In this document: positions 25,048 to 37,100 of the stretch, piece after piece
How positions within the stretch are numbered: the first letter of the stretch is position 1
How the letters are laid out: every line of letters begins with the position of its first letter
Origin: Linepithema humile
Lineage: Eukaryota > Arthropoda > Insecta > Hymenoptera > Formicidae
DNA length: 64,000 nt
Reading direction: 5' to 3'
Assembly: GCF_040581485.1 (NCBI RefSeq)
Contig: NC_090132.1
Coordinates: 17,851,411 to 17,915,410, forward strand
Notes under the pieces: generated by a model
Told to the model about the DNA's origin: nothing
The model's input: only the letters and a program-made list of their open reading frames with translations
Database searches by the model: none
Made by a program: the position numbers and the translations under genes

Positions 25048-28000
25048 CGAGACTTGAAACGACCGGTCCGTAACGGTTCGCGATGGCCGTGTAAATTTGT
25101 TTTCCGACAAATATCGTTTCCCCACGGCCGCGAGACGGTTTCCGTACTCCGTCAAGACGCGACGCGAGACACGTGGATTTACGAGGCACGCCACAAGGAT
25201 GGAGGTTTAGTGTGAACGCCGGCGGGCTGACTCACTTTAACCGAGGTACTAAGTCGAACCTCGTGCTACCTGGAAGTTCTACTTTCTCGATACGTGACTC
25301 TATACGTCCGATCTTTAAATCAGTCTGCTCGGAGAGATAAGCTCGCATTTCCTCTCTCGATATTGCTCCACGAAAAGTGCGCCCGATGTCTTCTTTATTG
25401 GCTCTTATGGCTCGCTGCAAACCTTTCTATTTTCGGTTCAAAATACAGTTCTTGACTGCCTCTGTGAATGACAGTTTATAATGATTTTTTTAATTTACAG
25501 ATCGGTTCAAATATCCTGTATTTCGCCGAAATATTAGAAATTTAAAAAACTGGTTTTTAGCATCGAATTATTATAGATTAATTTGATAACTGACGTTGAA
25601 AGATTCTGAATTATTAAATTGAAGTATATTTATTTTTAAGAGAAAATAAATAATATTATAATTACTTAATAATGCGGGTCAACATTCTTTTTCTTTAAAT
25701 GAATTTTAATATAAGTAAATCTAAATAAAAATCAGAACAGTGATTATATGCAAAAAAACCTCACGTCACTTTATTCAATAGGTGCTTAATCGATTGTTAT
25801 AATAACGCGCAATGTGCAATCTTGTTATAATTATTCGTAACTTCGACGAACACTCGTAAAGGACTTTCATAATAAAAATGAAAAAAACGTCTGCATCACA
25901 CACATACAACGGCCGACGCGATGCAATCTTCGAAACTCTGTCGTACCACTCTCCGGATGAGAAACATGAGATCGATAACGGGCGTCGGCGACGATGACGA
26001 TGACATCGGGAAGTGTTTAGCCTTGGGGCTCAGAGAAGCGACGACGTACGCGTCGGCGAACTGGAGTCATTAGAGTGATCGTTTTTCCGCACAAAAGATC
26101 AAACAAATGAGGCCGTTTGCGACGAACACTTTTCCGGCGAACGCGATTTTCGCGAATTCTGTATCTCTTTAAGCCTCTTGTCTGGGGAGCGATTAGACGG
26201 GGGTGAGCGGCGGCTTGGCGGAATGCGCGGAAACGACCGGATGACTGCTCTTATTGTCCCCGTCGTAACGCCGAGTCGGATTTCCATCCGGCTCTTCTTT
26301 TTTTTCGTTCCCCTCTTTCTCTATATCCACTTTTTGCGCACTTCGTGCTCTTTCTCTTACTCGTGCTCGTTTGCAGCTGTAAAAATCACGAGGGCGGACT
26401 GGTGGACAAACAACTCTCGGAACGAGCGCATCTCGTTAGCTCGGGCATCGTTTTGGGACGGAATCTATATTTTTCGTTCGTTGTCGGAACGGATTGAAGT
26501 GTATTTCAATCATTCCTGATATTTCTTTTGCGTTCTCGAGGAACGAGCGAATGCAACTTTAATTGAGGAGAACGAGTGACAGAAATTTCGTGTTAGTTTA
26601 GCTTTAGACATTTCGTCGGCAGGTTTATCTTTCTGAGAGAATTTAAAATTTACATAAGCGATGAGTTTTTTTATTTGTTAATTATTAATTTCCATTAATA
26701 TTGAGGTAATTCATGCTCGTATTTCACAAAATCGTTTATGTCACGCATGTTTACGCAAAATTATTTCCTTTATCTATGCGATCTGATTAAATTATAACCA
26801 ACGCGTATATTACTCGTAATACTGCTAATGCTCAATTACTGTGAATGATTTATCGTGTTATTGACTCTAAATAATGTTTGATGAGGTATAACTGAATGCA
26901 CTGAATCTTCGATTGATCAATTACGCATTCTATTTTTTGTATAAAATGAGGTGCGTATATATAGTTCGCGTTACAATTGATTGCATGAAATAATATTTAC
27001 TTTGCATCTCTGGTATACATAAATATTGTACACAGAAAAATTTTAAACTATTGCACCAAACCTGTGATATTTTATAGGTATGGATTGTTTTACAAATTTT
27101 GAATAGAATTTGATAAAAATTCTGGGGTAAATAAAGTCGATGTCCACTTACGCGGTTATCTGCATTATAGATTAATATATAGATTAATATACTATAATTA
27201 TTAACAGATTATTATATATTTATGTGCATCATCACATATTAATCGAGCTTTCGAGCTTTAATGATAGTTCAAAAGCTGACCACGATCACCACAAAATTAA
27301 TCTTCGCGGAATCAATACGCTCGCGAGATCGAGGATATACAATATATCCACCGGTAATTCGCGCGGCAGTAGGGTTTTTCTATATCCTCCCCGCTCGAGT
27401 CTTCCGCAAGACGGTACTGTCGTAATCGCTACATAATTACACCATCGATTGCCGTAATTCCCGTGGATGCGAAGCTTATCTGTCGGAGCAAGTTTAACCA
27501 ATTTCGAGTAAACAGTGCGGATCGGCGTTCTTCGTTAGTAGCCAAACGCCAACGTTTACAAGCTTGATTAGATTCGAGTTTCAGACACTTTAGTTTATCT
27601 CGGAGCTGCGTTCTTCCAACAGCCGATGCGCAGCCGGAAATGTCGGATGGAAATTTACAAGTTTATTGCCGCGACTGTATTATTCTTCGAGAGTAGTATC
27701 ACTCTTATTCGAGGACGACGGCTTTCCGCGCGGTAAGTTGCGGAAATCTCCTGGCCCGAGTCTAAATTTGGCGCGATTCACTTATCGCGCTAGTCGACGA
27801 GACAGCAGCAGTTTCGCGCGACGGTAATCGTCAGTAGGGCGTAAATCAAATTTCAACTTTAATAGCCTTCGAAACTTATTCGATTCATTAATGCCTCGTG
27901 AAGCGGCGGCGCGCCGCGATAATTCCTTTTCCCCCTCGATAGAACCCTCCGCCATCATCGTCCCTTTGAGGAATAACGCGTTATCCAACTTTTGCACTGG

Positions 28001-29330
28001 CACTTGAATCCCTACGTTATTTTCACACTTCGTCACGTTTGTATGAAATTTTAATTGTGAGGGTCTTAGAAACGATTCAATCTAGATTAGTCAGCGCGCG
28101 AATCGAGGTCGGCAAAATTGTCGATATTTTTGGCTGAAGCGATTCTTATTGCTTGAAATAAATTAGAAAAAAAATATGTAATATATATGTAAAAAATATA
28201 TATATATATATTATGTAGCATTGCTTTATACAACGTGATCTTTTGTCAAATAAAACTTTTATGCGTGGTACCTTAGAAAAATGCACACTAAAGTGTCTTA
28301 CTCGCGAACTCTTATATTTCAAAAAGTATTATGAACTTTTCGAAAAGCTATCTTTTATTACGAGAAACTTGGTCGTGCCCCAACGACGGGACTAAAGTCC
28401 TTAACCTCGATCGTGAATATCTCCACGCTCTCTCGGGGAAGTTTCCCCGAAGAAACCCGACGTGGAATGAAAAGCGATAAATTTAATTAGCGGAAATGTT
28501 TAGGTGTTCGGAATTGCCGTTAGCCACGAGATACCAGGCATTCCACGATGCCGATCCGCCGCGTAGCTTCTTTCGTACGCCTTGGCACGCGGTATTTTAC
28601 AAGGGCGAGCGGTTGAAGCCTTAGTCCTGCCGGTTATACGACGGATTAAAGTAATTTCGCCGTGGCCGTGTATCATCTTGCGAACTTTCCATAGTGTTTA
28701 TTAGATAAATGTAGTTGCTGCGCGTCTCAGGAGTTGGGATGGCAGGGAATGCGTGCTAAGGATGAGCCGGAACGTGCCGCGACGCGCAAAGTCTTGAAAG
28801 ATGACGGCATCGTACGGTCTCTCAAGATTCTCCTTCTTGTACTTCGTCACGGTTTGCCACCGGTAAGACCATAAATTACTCGCGATGAATTAGGAAAATA
28901 TGTCGTCGAATTTCCACATAGTTTACGCGAGGCGGCGATCAGCCGGTTCGAGATCGTTTTGGAGTGGGTAATGGCAGCGAGGGTGCGTATGTGATGAATT
29001 GAGACACGGCGAGCAATTAATAGTAAGTGGAGGAAAAGATGTTGCGGAATCTATGACAAAGCGAAAGTTTTGGTCCGAACGATGTCCCACAGATTAAGAA
29101 ACTCGGAGATTTGAGATGACAGCGATAAAGTTAACTGAAATTAATGAGATAAAGTTAACTAAAACTGCTGAAAATAAAGAATACTATTTTATTTTCTGTA
29201 AGCCCAAAATACATAAACCACCATAATAATAGCCATAATAATAACTACATAAACCAAATTCCTCTTTGTTATATTTGTAATTAATTTATTAATACGAGCC
29301 TGTACATCGAAAAAATGTTTCAAATAAAAC
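25048..29330. other. Non-coding stretch with a GC-rich island
   Basis: No convincing gene. A GC-rich, CpG-dense block at about 28380-29010 contains the palindrome tcggggaagtttccccga at 28433-28450. A (TA)n tract lies at 28197-28211. A direct repeat of gataaagttaact sits near 29126 and 29149. Confidence 0.5.
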
Positions 29331-29598
29331 TTACTCTATTCCGAGGGGAACATCTCATGATGGATATACGTTTTTTCTATATGGAGGAGGTGTCTTTTCT
29401 GGGTGCCCACTACGGAGTCGTTACAAACATTCTTGCCGAGCATGAAGTTCACAATTGCGAATAACCACATGACTCGGGTGTCGGCGATCTGGAAATCTTG
29501 TACGGTACAACTGTGCAGCTGCCTTATCATTTTGCCGACACTCCCAAAACCAAAAGCATATCGACAATTTCATTAGGCGCATAATCTGTTATCGTAAA
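29331..29598 (-). pseudogene. Broken DUF4817-like helix-turn-helix from a DNA transposon
   Basis: On the minus strand the reading starts near 29598 with FTITDYAPNEIVDMLLVLG, then shifts frame near 29535. It continues as AAAQLYRTRFPDRRHPSHVV, then RNCELHARQ, a stop, RLRSGHPEK and a second stop. The pattern (an E-x-x-D-M-hydrophobic helix, then R-A-A-x-L-Y-R-x-R-F-P-x-R-R-x-P) is the signature I know from the DUF4817-type helix-turn-helix found at the start of Tc1/mariner-like transposase proteins in insects, especially ants. There it is expected to bind the transposon ends. The DDE catalytic part is not visible downstream. At least one frameshift and two stops make it dead. Identification rests on motif recall; the broken state is seen directly. 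Confidence 0.7.
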
Positions 29599-29740
29599 TT
29601 GAATTGCTATCGAAACGAAGGACGCGCTAGTCACAATAATATTGATTCCTTTGAAGCACAGTTGCGGTGTAATGCTCTAGCAGCAGATGTCTTGTATTTG
29701 TAAGCATGAGTGATAAGGTCCCTTGCGTACTGTCGACTAC

Positions 29741-29839
29741 AGCTGTGTTCCGAAATTCATTGCCAATACTAAAAATCTATAGTTTACGTTACGTATATTG
29801 TAGATTTTCAGTACTGGCAGTGAATTTCGGAACGCAGCT
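29741..29839. mobile_element. Short hairpin element, about 99 bp
   Basis: Left arm agctgtgttccgaaattcat... at 29741-29780 pairs with ...gtgaatttcggaacgcagct at 29800-29839. About 40 bases per arm match with a handful of mismatches around a 19-base loop. The layout is that of a tiny MITE or a solitary terminal hairpin. It lies 143 bases from the transposase relic at 29331-29598, so it could derive from the same family, but the link is not shown. Confidence 0.7.
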
Positions 29840-32800
29840 CTGATCGCCGAGAGACTAGAAAGAAAGGCTAGTCGAGGCGACCAGCGGTGACGTGCGTATT
29901 ATAAATTCCAATATAAATACTTATTGTGAGAGTTAATGACTTAAGTCATTTGGTCTCTCAAATAGTCTCTAAGTCAAGGAAAATTTTACAATATTGTAAC
30001 GTTCTATTTTTTTCCTGTGCTGTATCTTCTAATTCTATTACATAGATTCAATTATACACCAATATTGATTAATTGACCAAGATTGATTGATGTGAATATA
30101 TATAATTATTAAAAGGAATATGTTATTAAACGAGAAATAATGAAATGGCGATAAGAGCCGTTGCAGGATGTTAGTGCTAAATTTTTTTAATTTTTCTTAA
30201 AGAAATTAGTAAATTAGTCTACATGAGACAGTTAGATTGTACACCGATCTCAGATCGAGATACCTAAAATGTACGAAATTTAAAGTACATTGTTCTCATA
30301 TATCGAGAAACTTAATGTACGTATAGGAATTATTGGAAAGAAAGGAAGAGAGAAAAAATATCATGGCGCGAGTGGCTAATGGAATATGTTATTGTTTAGT
30401 TGAGCGACGGCGATGGGATAAATTATAATGTTCAGTGAAGTTTGTTGAATATCATCCCGCAAATGTATTTTAGTACAAGCGTAGTCAAGTGTATTCATAT
30501 TACAACGACCGCGAAATGCCTGTGGTTGGGAAAAATAAATGGTGACTGGAGACAGAAATATCGTTGGGCGTTTTGGTCGCGGAACATGCTGGTTTTCCGA
30601 ATAAAATCCACGAGGTAAAAGTTACGCAGGTAAATTCAAAAACAATCCGCAGAAATTCTACACCCCCGATATCCGATAACGAGAATAACGCGTGCTCGGA
30701 ATTTGCCGGTAAAATATACGTGAATAAAATAAAAAAAAAAGGGAAAAGAAAAGAGAAAGAGGAAGAAAGACGCGTCAGTTTGTCGTGATTATGTTTGTTT
30801 CTATGTATGTCTTTTTTTCGGCTTTTTTTCTATTCTAATTAAATGCGAATAGATATCTTTTATGTCAGTTCTATATACAACACGGCTCGATAATAATGTT
30901 ACAATAATTTGATGCCTTGAATCGCCATTCAAAATACGCTGATTGAAAGCGACAAAACGGATAATTCATATGATGCACATCAGATGTTCCTTCATTCGGA
31001 ACAGAAAATTTTATACATAATAATTTCAAGAATTGCCTAAAATTAATTATAATTAGCTTAAAATTTTTATTCAAAATTGTGAAATGCAAGGACAGAGACT
31101 AAAGAGAAATGTGAATCTGTTTGATTAAAAATTTTGTACGGAAAAAGATACGTTACAACTTATATTATAGTAATTTATATTATAGTTTTTATTTGCATAT
31201 TTTTAAGAAGCAGAAATGTGCGATAAAGGTGCGTTTAAAATTATGTAGTAAATTTTGGAAAACAAATGCAGGTAATAAAAAGCGATCACCAGAAGACGAC
31301 GGCATTTTCTACTGCAAAGTCACTTTCTTCATGTGCAGATATAAATCCAGTTATATAAGATTAATCAAAACGGTTATTCTTGGTTTATTGAAACATTTGC
31401 AAGTAAGAGTCTTAAAATTCCATCATTTATCCATTATTATTCGTTTGTTCCGAAATTTTTTTCAAAACTTACCGCATAATTTGAAATGCGTCTCTATCGC
31501 GCTATTACACATACACACATGCACTCACGCGCGTAAAAAATATAAAATGTATTGTGACTTCTTGACTTGCTGTTTTTAACTGAAGATGTCTTGAGATAGT
31601 TTGGATCCCATCACTACGTGTGAAGAATTCGAAACAGTTGTTACATAAATATAATATCTGTTTCGAAGAATATGTAACTTGAGATATTTGTCCTGCAAAC
31701 GCTATTAATCTTAACAGACCAGACTTCAGATCAAAGCAGTCAATTATTATATATTCAAAAGATATCGTTTCTGATATCAGTTCGGAGAATCTGTAATGAA
31801 ATAGGCCTTTGCGGAAAGCCTTTGATCTTTCCTTCTGTCTCCGCGTTCCGTGTCTTTATCCTTTCCTCTAAAATTGATGGGTCCGATCGAAATCAGCTTC
31901 CACCCCGGCTATTGAATCTGAATCCGCGTACTCGCATATCTTTCGTATCCAAATTCTCTCTGTTATCGTCAAGAAGAGAATGTCTTGCCGATCTCTCTAT
32001 TGCGAATATAATTTGTTGGAAGCTGAATATCAGCAATAACGATAAACAGAAAAATTACAAACTCTTATAAATATAAAAATACAAATCAATCTTTTCCATA
32101 AAGGAAAACTAGATGTGGATTGTTCAAAAAATTTAAATTTAACTAGAGTTGTTGCATTTTGACGACCGCACTTTTGATTTTGGTTATTTCAGAACTATAC
32201 GTTATATTAATAAGAATAAAGTTACTTTGCCTAAAAATAAATTATCAAGTGGACAACTCGTTGTCGAAGAATGTAAGATCGTCGCTTTTGAAATCGTTGA
32301 TTTATTTTCGTATTTCTTTATATTGATAAATATAAAAATATAAAGCAAAGTATAAAACAATGACAAAATATAAAATATTAATGTTTTATTATTGTAATTA
32401 ATTTAAATTTTGATTATTGATTTAAACAATGATATTTTTGACAAAATGTAAGTAATAAATGCATATTTGTTAAAAAATTTAACGAGTTAAGAGTTTAACA
32501 AGTCATGTAAAGGGTCAGGCAGTTGTGTAAACAGTTATAAATTGCAGTGCAAACTCTTCGCTTGTTGTATTATCTTCTTTAATTTCAGATAATGTCTAGA
32601 CATACTCAGTTTACGGAGAGTAGAGAATTATGGCAATGCGAGTCAAGTAGCATTATCAAAAGATCAAGCGAAAGGCACTACCTTGTGTATCATATATCTT
32701 GGCGTAGGTTATTTGTATCTACGAGAAACTGCTTCGAATTCCACTTTTTTCGCATTTCGTGGCTGCTTTCGAACCCCTTGCCATAAATTCATGCCCCTTA

Positions 32801-33283
32801 CACCCACCATAAACTTGGGCAATATTTTCTCTCGCCCTTCGTCGTCGTGTGCCTCTCGGTGTAACCACTCTTCGAAAATGTCAAGCCGATGTGTTGCGAC
32901 GATCGATTTGCCCTTAAGATGAATTGGTTGTAACCGGTACGGTTAGGTAAATTCGGAATAGAGTAATTCTCGAATGCATCCATTCTCGGATGCAACTGTA
33001 CATCGATGGAAACAAGGACCCGTATTCATCTTCCGCATTTAACATTAAATGGTCAATCAATCACAAATATTGTCTCGTTCAGCGCGATCGTTCTCCTCCC
33101 CGCTTTAGATTGAGAATTAAACAACTACATTCTTAAGGAACTTTTAAAATGCATTTTATAAGTGTTATAGAAATGCTAAAATTCCTGAATAAACTTAAGT
33201 TAAATATATAGAAACTACTTCTTTTCTTTATTAAATAAATATTACAATACAATTTCTCTCAATATGGGCTCTTCAATTAATAT
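29840..33283. other. Non-coding stretch
   Basis: I see no gene. The 152-codon frame at 31121-31579 is AT-driven and rich in K, Y, F and C. At 32567-32590 a pyrimidine-rich tract ending in ttcag precedes an ATG-containing open frame (32592-32786). This is splice-acceptor-like, but the protein is unrecognised and no partner exon was found. Confidence 0.5.
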
Positions 33284-34158
33284 AATAATTCGAAAAATGT
33301 ACGAGCTAAAAAAGCCAGAGCCTGGTTGTAACGCTCAACATTCCAAGTTATTATTTAAATATACATGAATATACAGATGTTTCGGCCATCGGATTCGGTT
33401 ATCCTCAGTGTATACGATAGTAAAATTGTTCTCAACTCGGATAACTTTGATATCCGAATTGCGTTTTCGCGTATTTGAATAATAATAACCCTTTCGTATT
33501 AATGCCAATGTTTATTACAGATCCACAAAATAATTGTTTATTATTTATTCACCAACAGTTGAAATCACGCAAACTTTATAATTAGTGATCTCGATTTACG
33601 AGATGCGACAATGCCTAGGGTTGGTCCTGAGTCGCTTGGCAACGCCTTGAGACTGTATTATATGTCCTGAGCCTTCGTAGTATTGAGTCGCTTGTAAGAG
33701 ATCCGAACGTTTTGGAAATTCAGAAAATACTGAGCACGATCACTGCGCGACACCGAATTTATATCCGATTTGATCAATGGCATCAAAGCGCGTGCCGAAA
33801 GACTTTGTAATAAACCGACAAACAATACCGAAAAGAAACTCTTTTACAAGTCAACTCACAAATACGCATATGTTTTTTTTTATAAACTATCATCGTGCAC
33901 GACATATATTAACGCATACCAAAAATTATTACATAAATTACCTAATCCCTAACATTAAACGCAACGTAATTATAGACAAACGTCGTCATTTTCTAACAAA
34001 GTGAACTGAGGTTGTCACCTTCATTGTTGATCAAATTGAATAAAACTGTGAATGTTAACAACGCTCTGTATATTCATTTACATATAAATAATAAAAATTG
34101 GAATGTTGAGCGTTACGACCTGACTCTGGCTCTTTAAGCTCATTTTTTCGAATTATTT
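33284..34158. mobile_element. 875-bp element with 93-bp terminal inverted repeats
   Basis: Left end 33284-33376 starts aataattcgaaaaatg and includes gccagagcctggttgtaacg and ctcaacattccaa. The right end 34066-34158 is its reverse complement with about 15 differences. Both inner edges finish at the same word (atgaatatacag / ctgtatattcat), giving arms of equal length. The outermost aataatt/aattatt is itself part of the symmetry, so a target duplication cannot be separated by eye. The interior has only short frames (33770-34004 plus; a minus frame around 33580-33790), none recognised. Just inside the left repeat on the minus strand is a ctgagga...cgaaac motif discussed as a finding. It could be a non-autonomous DNA transposon or a Penelope-like relic with inverted flanks. 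Confidence 0.75.
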
Positions 34159-37100
34159 TATCAAATAAAGTTGCACATCTGTTCATATAAATCGAAAATC
34201 AAGCTAGAAATTACTTTCACGGAAGGCGCAAGTTTATACATAAATATTTGATTTCGGTTTATCCTCTAAACTTCTGCTTTAGTGTTTGCGCGATAAGATT
34301 TTGAAACAATATCCATGAGATATTTACAGCGCAACTAAATATGCAATGATTCGATGCTGCATAAAGAACAGGCCGTGAGTGCGTTCTCGACCTTGTAAAT
34401 TTACAATACATCTTATCTCCAGATTACTTTACCTTCTAATAGTAATGGAGATTTTCCAACTCCGGACAAATCTAATTTTCCACGTTGAAGCCGATGGTGT
34501 GCTCTGAATATTTTATCCGCGCGAAACTCCCCGTACCTTTGCCAGCATGCACTGTCGATTCTTATAAAGAAGTCCAAGTTTATGCGATACCTTGCTCGAT
34601 AATTCTCGAGGCGATCGATCGTTACGTTTCAGACACACAATCGTAATGAAACATGCACAGCGATCATTGTAACGATTAGGACAGACATCTCCAACAAACT
34701 TAAATAAATTTCGATTTGTTTTCGAGACTCGCATATTTTATGACATTTATCTTGTATTGTCGAAAAGGAATTAACTCTGCCGTTCATATCGGTTTATATA
34801 ATTACTTAAGAACTGAAATAATCATGAATATTGCGATTGATTCTTACGACAATTGATCAGCTTCTGCGATTTTCATTCGAAACATCGGTTTCGTTAACGC
34901 GTTCAAAGATACCAGACTCGAAAAGTGTTATAATTGTCGTATATTTTACCGCGTCCCCGATAATTACCATATTCTGTGTCCTTATTTAATTCACGTGCCG
35001 TAGACTACAGCACGAAAGACGTATCACGAGCGCGACGTTAATGACCCGATGGCGAGGGGTGTGAAATTGAAAAAAGCGCCGCTCGGAACGAAACCATTAA
35101 GTCGCCAAACTTCCACTGAGAGAAACGAGACACTTCTCTTCTTCTTGGATTTCTCCCGCCGTGGAGGTCGGTCCCGCGCGCCAGACGATCGAACTTCCTG
35201 GAATCTTCCGGCGAGAGTAAATTGAAAGTATAAATTACAGATAAGGGATGCCGGACCTACCCCCGTTCCTCCGCGACCGGAAGGGTACGGGGTGATCGTC
35301 CTGGATCGTCCTGGAATGGGCGGTTGCACGAGAAGTCAGTCAGTTATGCTCCGAGCGTGATGCCCCTACCGATCAACTTCTTCGGGTAGCTCGCCTCCTT
35401 CCGGCTCTTCCCGTCTCTCGTAGATCCAGATATTCCCAAGGAGCCGCCACCTTCGTTCCGCCCATGGCGCCTATATCTCGCGCGCGTGTGCGAGCATGTA
35501 CCGCGAGCCAAGCCCCATACGCGTGCATTATGCACCGGCGGTTTGAGCGTAGGAATGCCAGGCACGAGGCTTTCGTGGTAAGTGGAAATATTTCTGCCGC
35601 GGAAACCGCAAAAGGTATCACTGTCAGGTAGCTGTTTCGGAGGTTGTTTAAGCACGAAGCTGAAACGTTCGGTCTGAATTCCGCGGTCGCAAGTTCGTGC
35701 GAGTTGCATTTTTCCCGGGCGTTCTGTTGGGCATCCAACCGACAAGTATAACGCGCGCGCGTCCACGGTAATTATGACGGATCGATTAAAACCGAAATAA
35801 AAAGAACACCGGCGAAACTTTGTGGGGAAACTTGTCCGAGCGTAAACTTCGTAAAGGTGGAGATTGCATGGTGATGAAAGTAGTTTGAAAGTTTCGTGTT
35901 TTTGTAAGCATAAGAAGGCGGGAAAGAGCCTAAGAGAGAGCTGATGTTAAAATCTTGCGGAAATTTTTGGACGTGCTAACGACGCTAGGCAGTTGCCAGT
36001 TTCGATTAAGAGTGCTCTAATTAAATGGCGATCCCTAAGAATTTATGTCCGCCGGCGTGAATTTGTGCGGTTCTACGTTACGTATTTTTCTCAGATTACT
36101 AAGCACGTTTGACGCAGCCACGAATGTACATGCATGTCATGTGTCGTTGTAACCGTAGAACTTCAAATACGTGACTTTCGTCGTAAATCGAGAGCACATA
36201 TCCACAGTAAAAGCTGCGAAAAATGTCGCTGACAAGTATCTTATACGACGATTTCACAGTCGCTATGACTCCTTTTATTGGATTTTTATAGTAGCTAAAA
36301 TTTGATGATTAAATAGTATAAAAATGGTATCTCTAACTTACAAATAAATTTATTTATTGTCAAATTGTGTAAAGAAACTTAGTTTATTTTTTCATCGATT
36401 AAATAATATTTCAAAATGTTAAATCTTTAAAATTTAATGTACAAAATTTATTGTCAGAAGTAAATTTAGACAGGAAAGCTCGTTCTGATAATATTCGGTG
36501 CTAAAGTACAATAATAATATAGAAACCTTAATTATACGCATATTATAATAAAATTGATTAATGCTTTATTAGGAATTATTTTATTGTTCTTTTCGTAAGT
36601 TATTAATTGCAAATTTTCCTTTATTTTCTTTTCGTTCTTTTTTAACTTTTGTATAATTTACTTTTTTAACATAGATTTATTATTTCTAACGTTTCATTCA
36701 TTTCAGCATTGGATTAATAATGGATAATATAATCATAGCCAAAAGGATAGCTAATAAACTCTTCAGTATCGTTTAAACGAATTTCTTTCACGTACGCGCC
36801 CTTTAATCTCCGTTCTCTACTTTCCTCATATTCGGGGCGTGCGCTCGATACATTTTTCAATTTGTAGAGGCGCGGTCGCCGATAACGAAAATCGAGTTAA
36901 CCAAAATTCACTCACAGTTGTGCTGCGCTGCGTGCTCATAGGAAGTAAGGGCACTTTGGCGAGAGATAATTGCTTCGTCTAGCGGAACAACGTTGTAACT
37001 GACGTCGCGGTGAAAAGTGAGGAAACCCGTGTGGTCGCGTTTATTTTATCTGCCACTCGGTCGAGCGACTCTCGGCTTTTCTTCGTGGCTGTCTTTCCTC

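Noticed and set aside
24824..25215. Overlapping frames of 121, 91, 86 and 77 codons
   Set aside because: All are generated by a trinucleotide repeat that is open in every phase on both strands.
25495..25520. ggttcaaatatcc as a tRNA B-box
   Set aside because: No A-box or cloverleaf could be fitted upstream.
28433..28450. tcggggaagtttccccga palindrome as a terminator
   Set aside because: Bacterial-type terminators do not apply in this eukaryotic context, and a single 18-base palindrome in a GC-rich block has little weight.
31121..31579. 152-codon plus-strand frame
   Set aside because: Composition follows the local AT content and there is no family resemblance.
32567..32786. Acceptor-like tract followed by an ATG frame
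   Set aside because: The protein is unrecognised, no donor or partner exon was found, and such signals are common in AT-rich DNA.
35024..35766. Three minus-strand frames of 101-140 codons
   Set aside because: They lie in a GC-rich block where stop codons are rare, overlap in different phases, and show no domain or compositional sign of protein.
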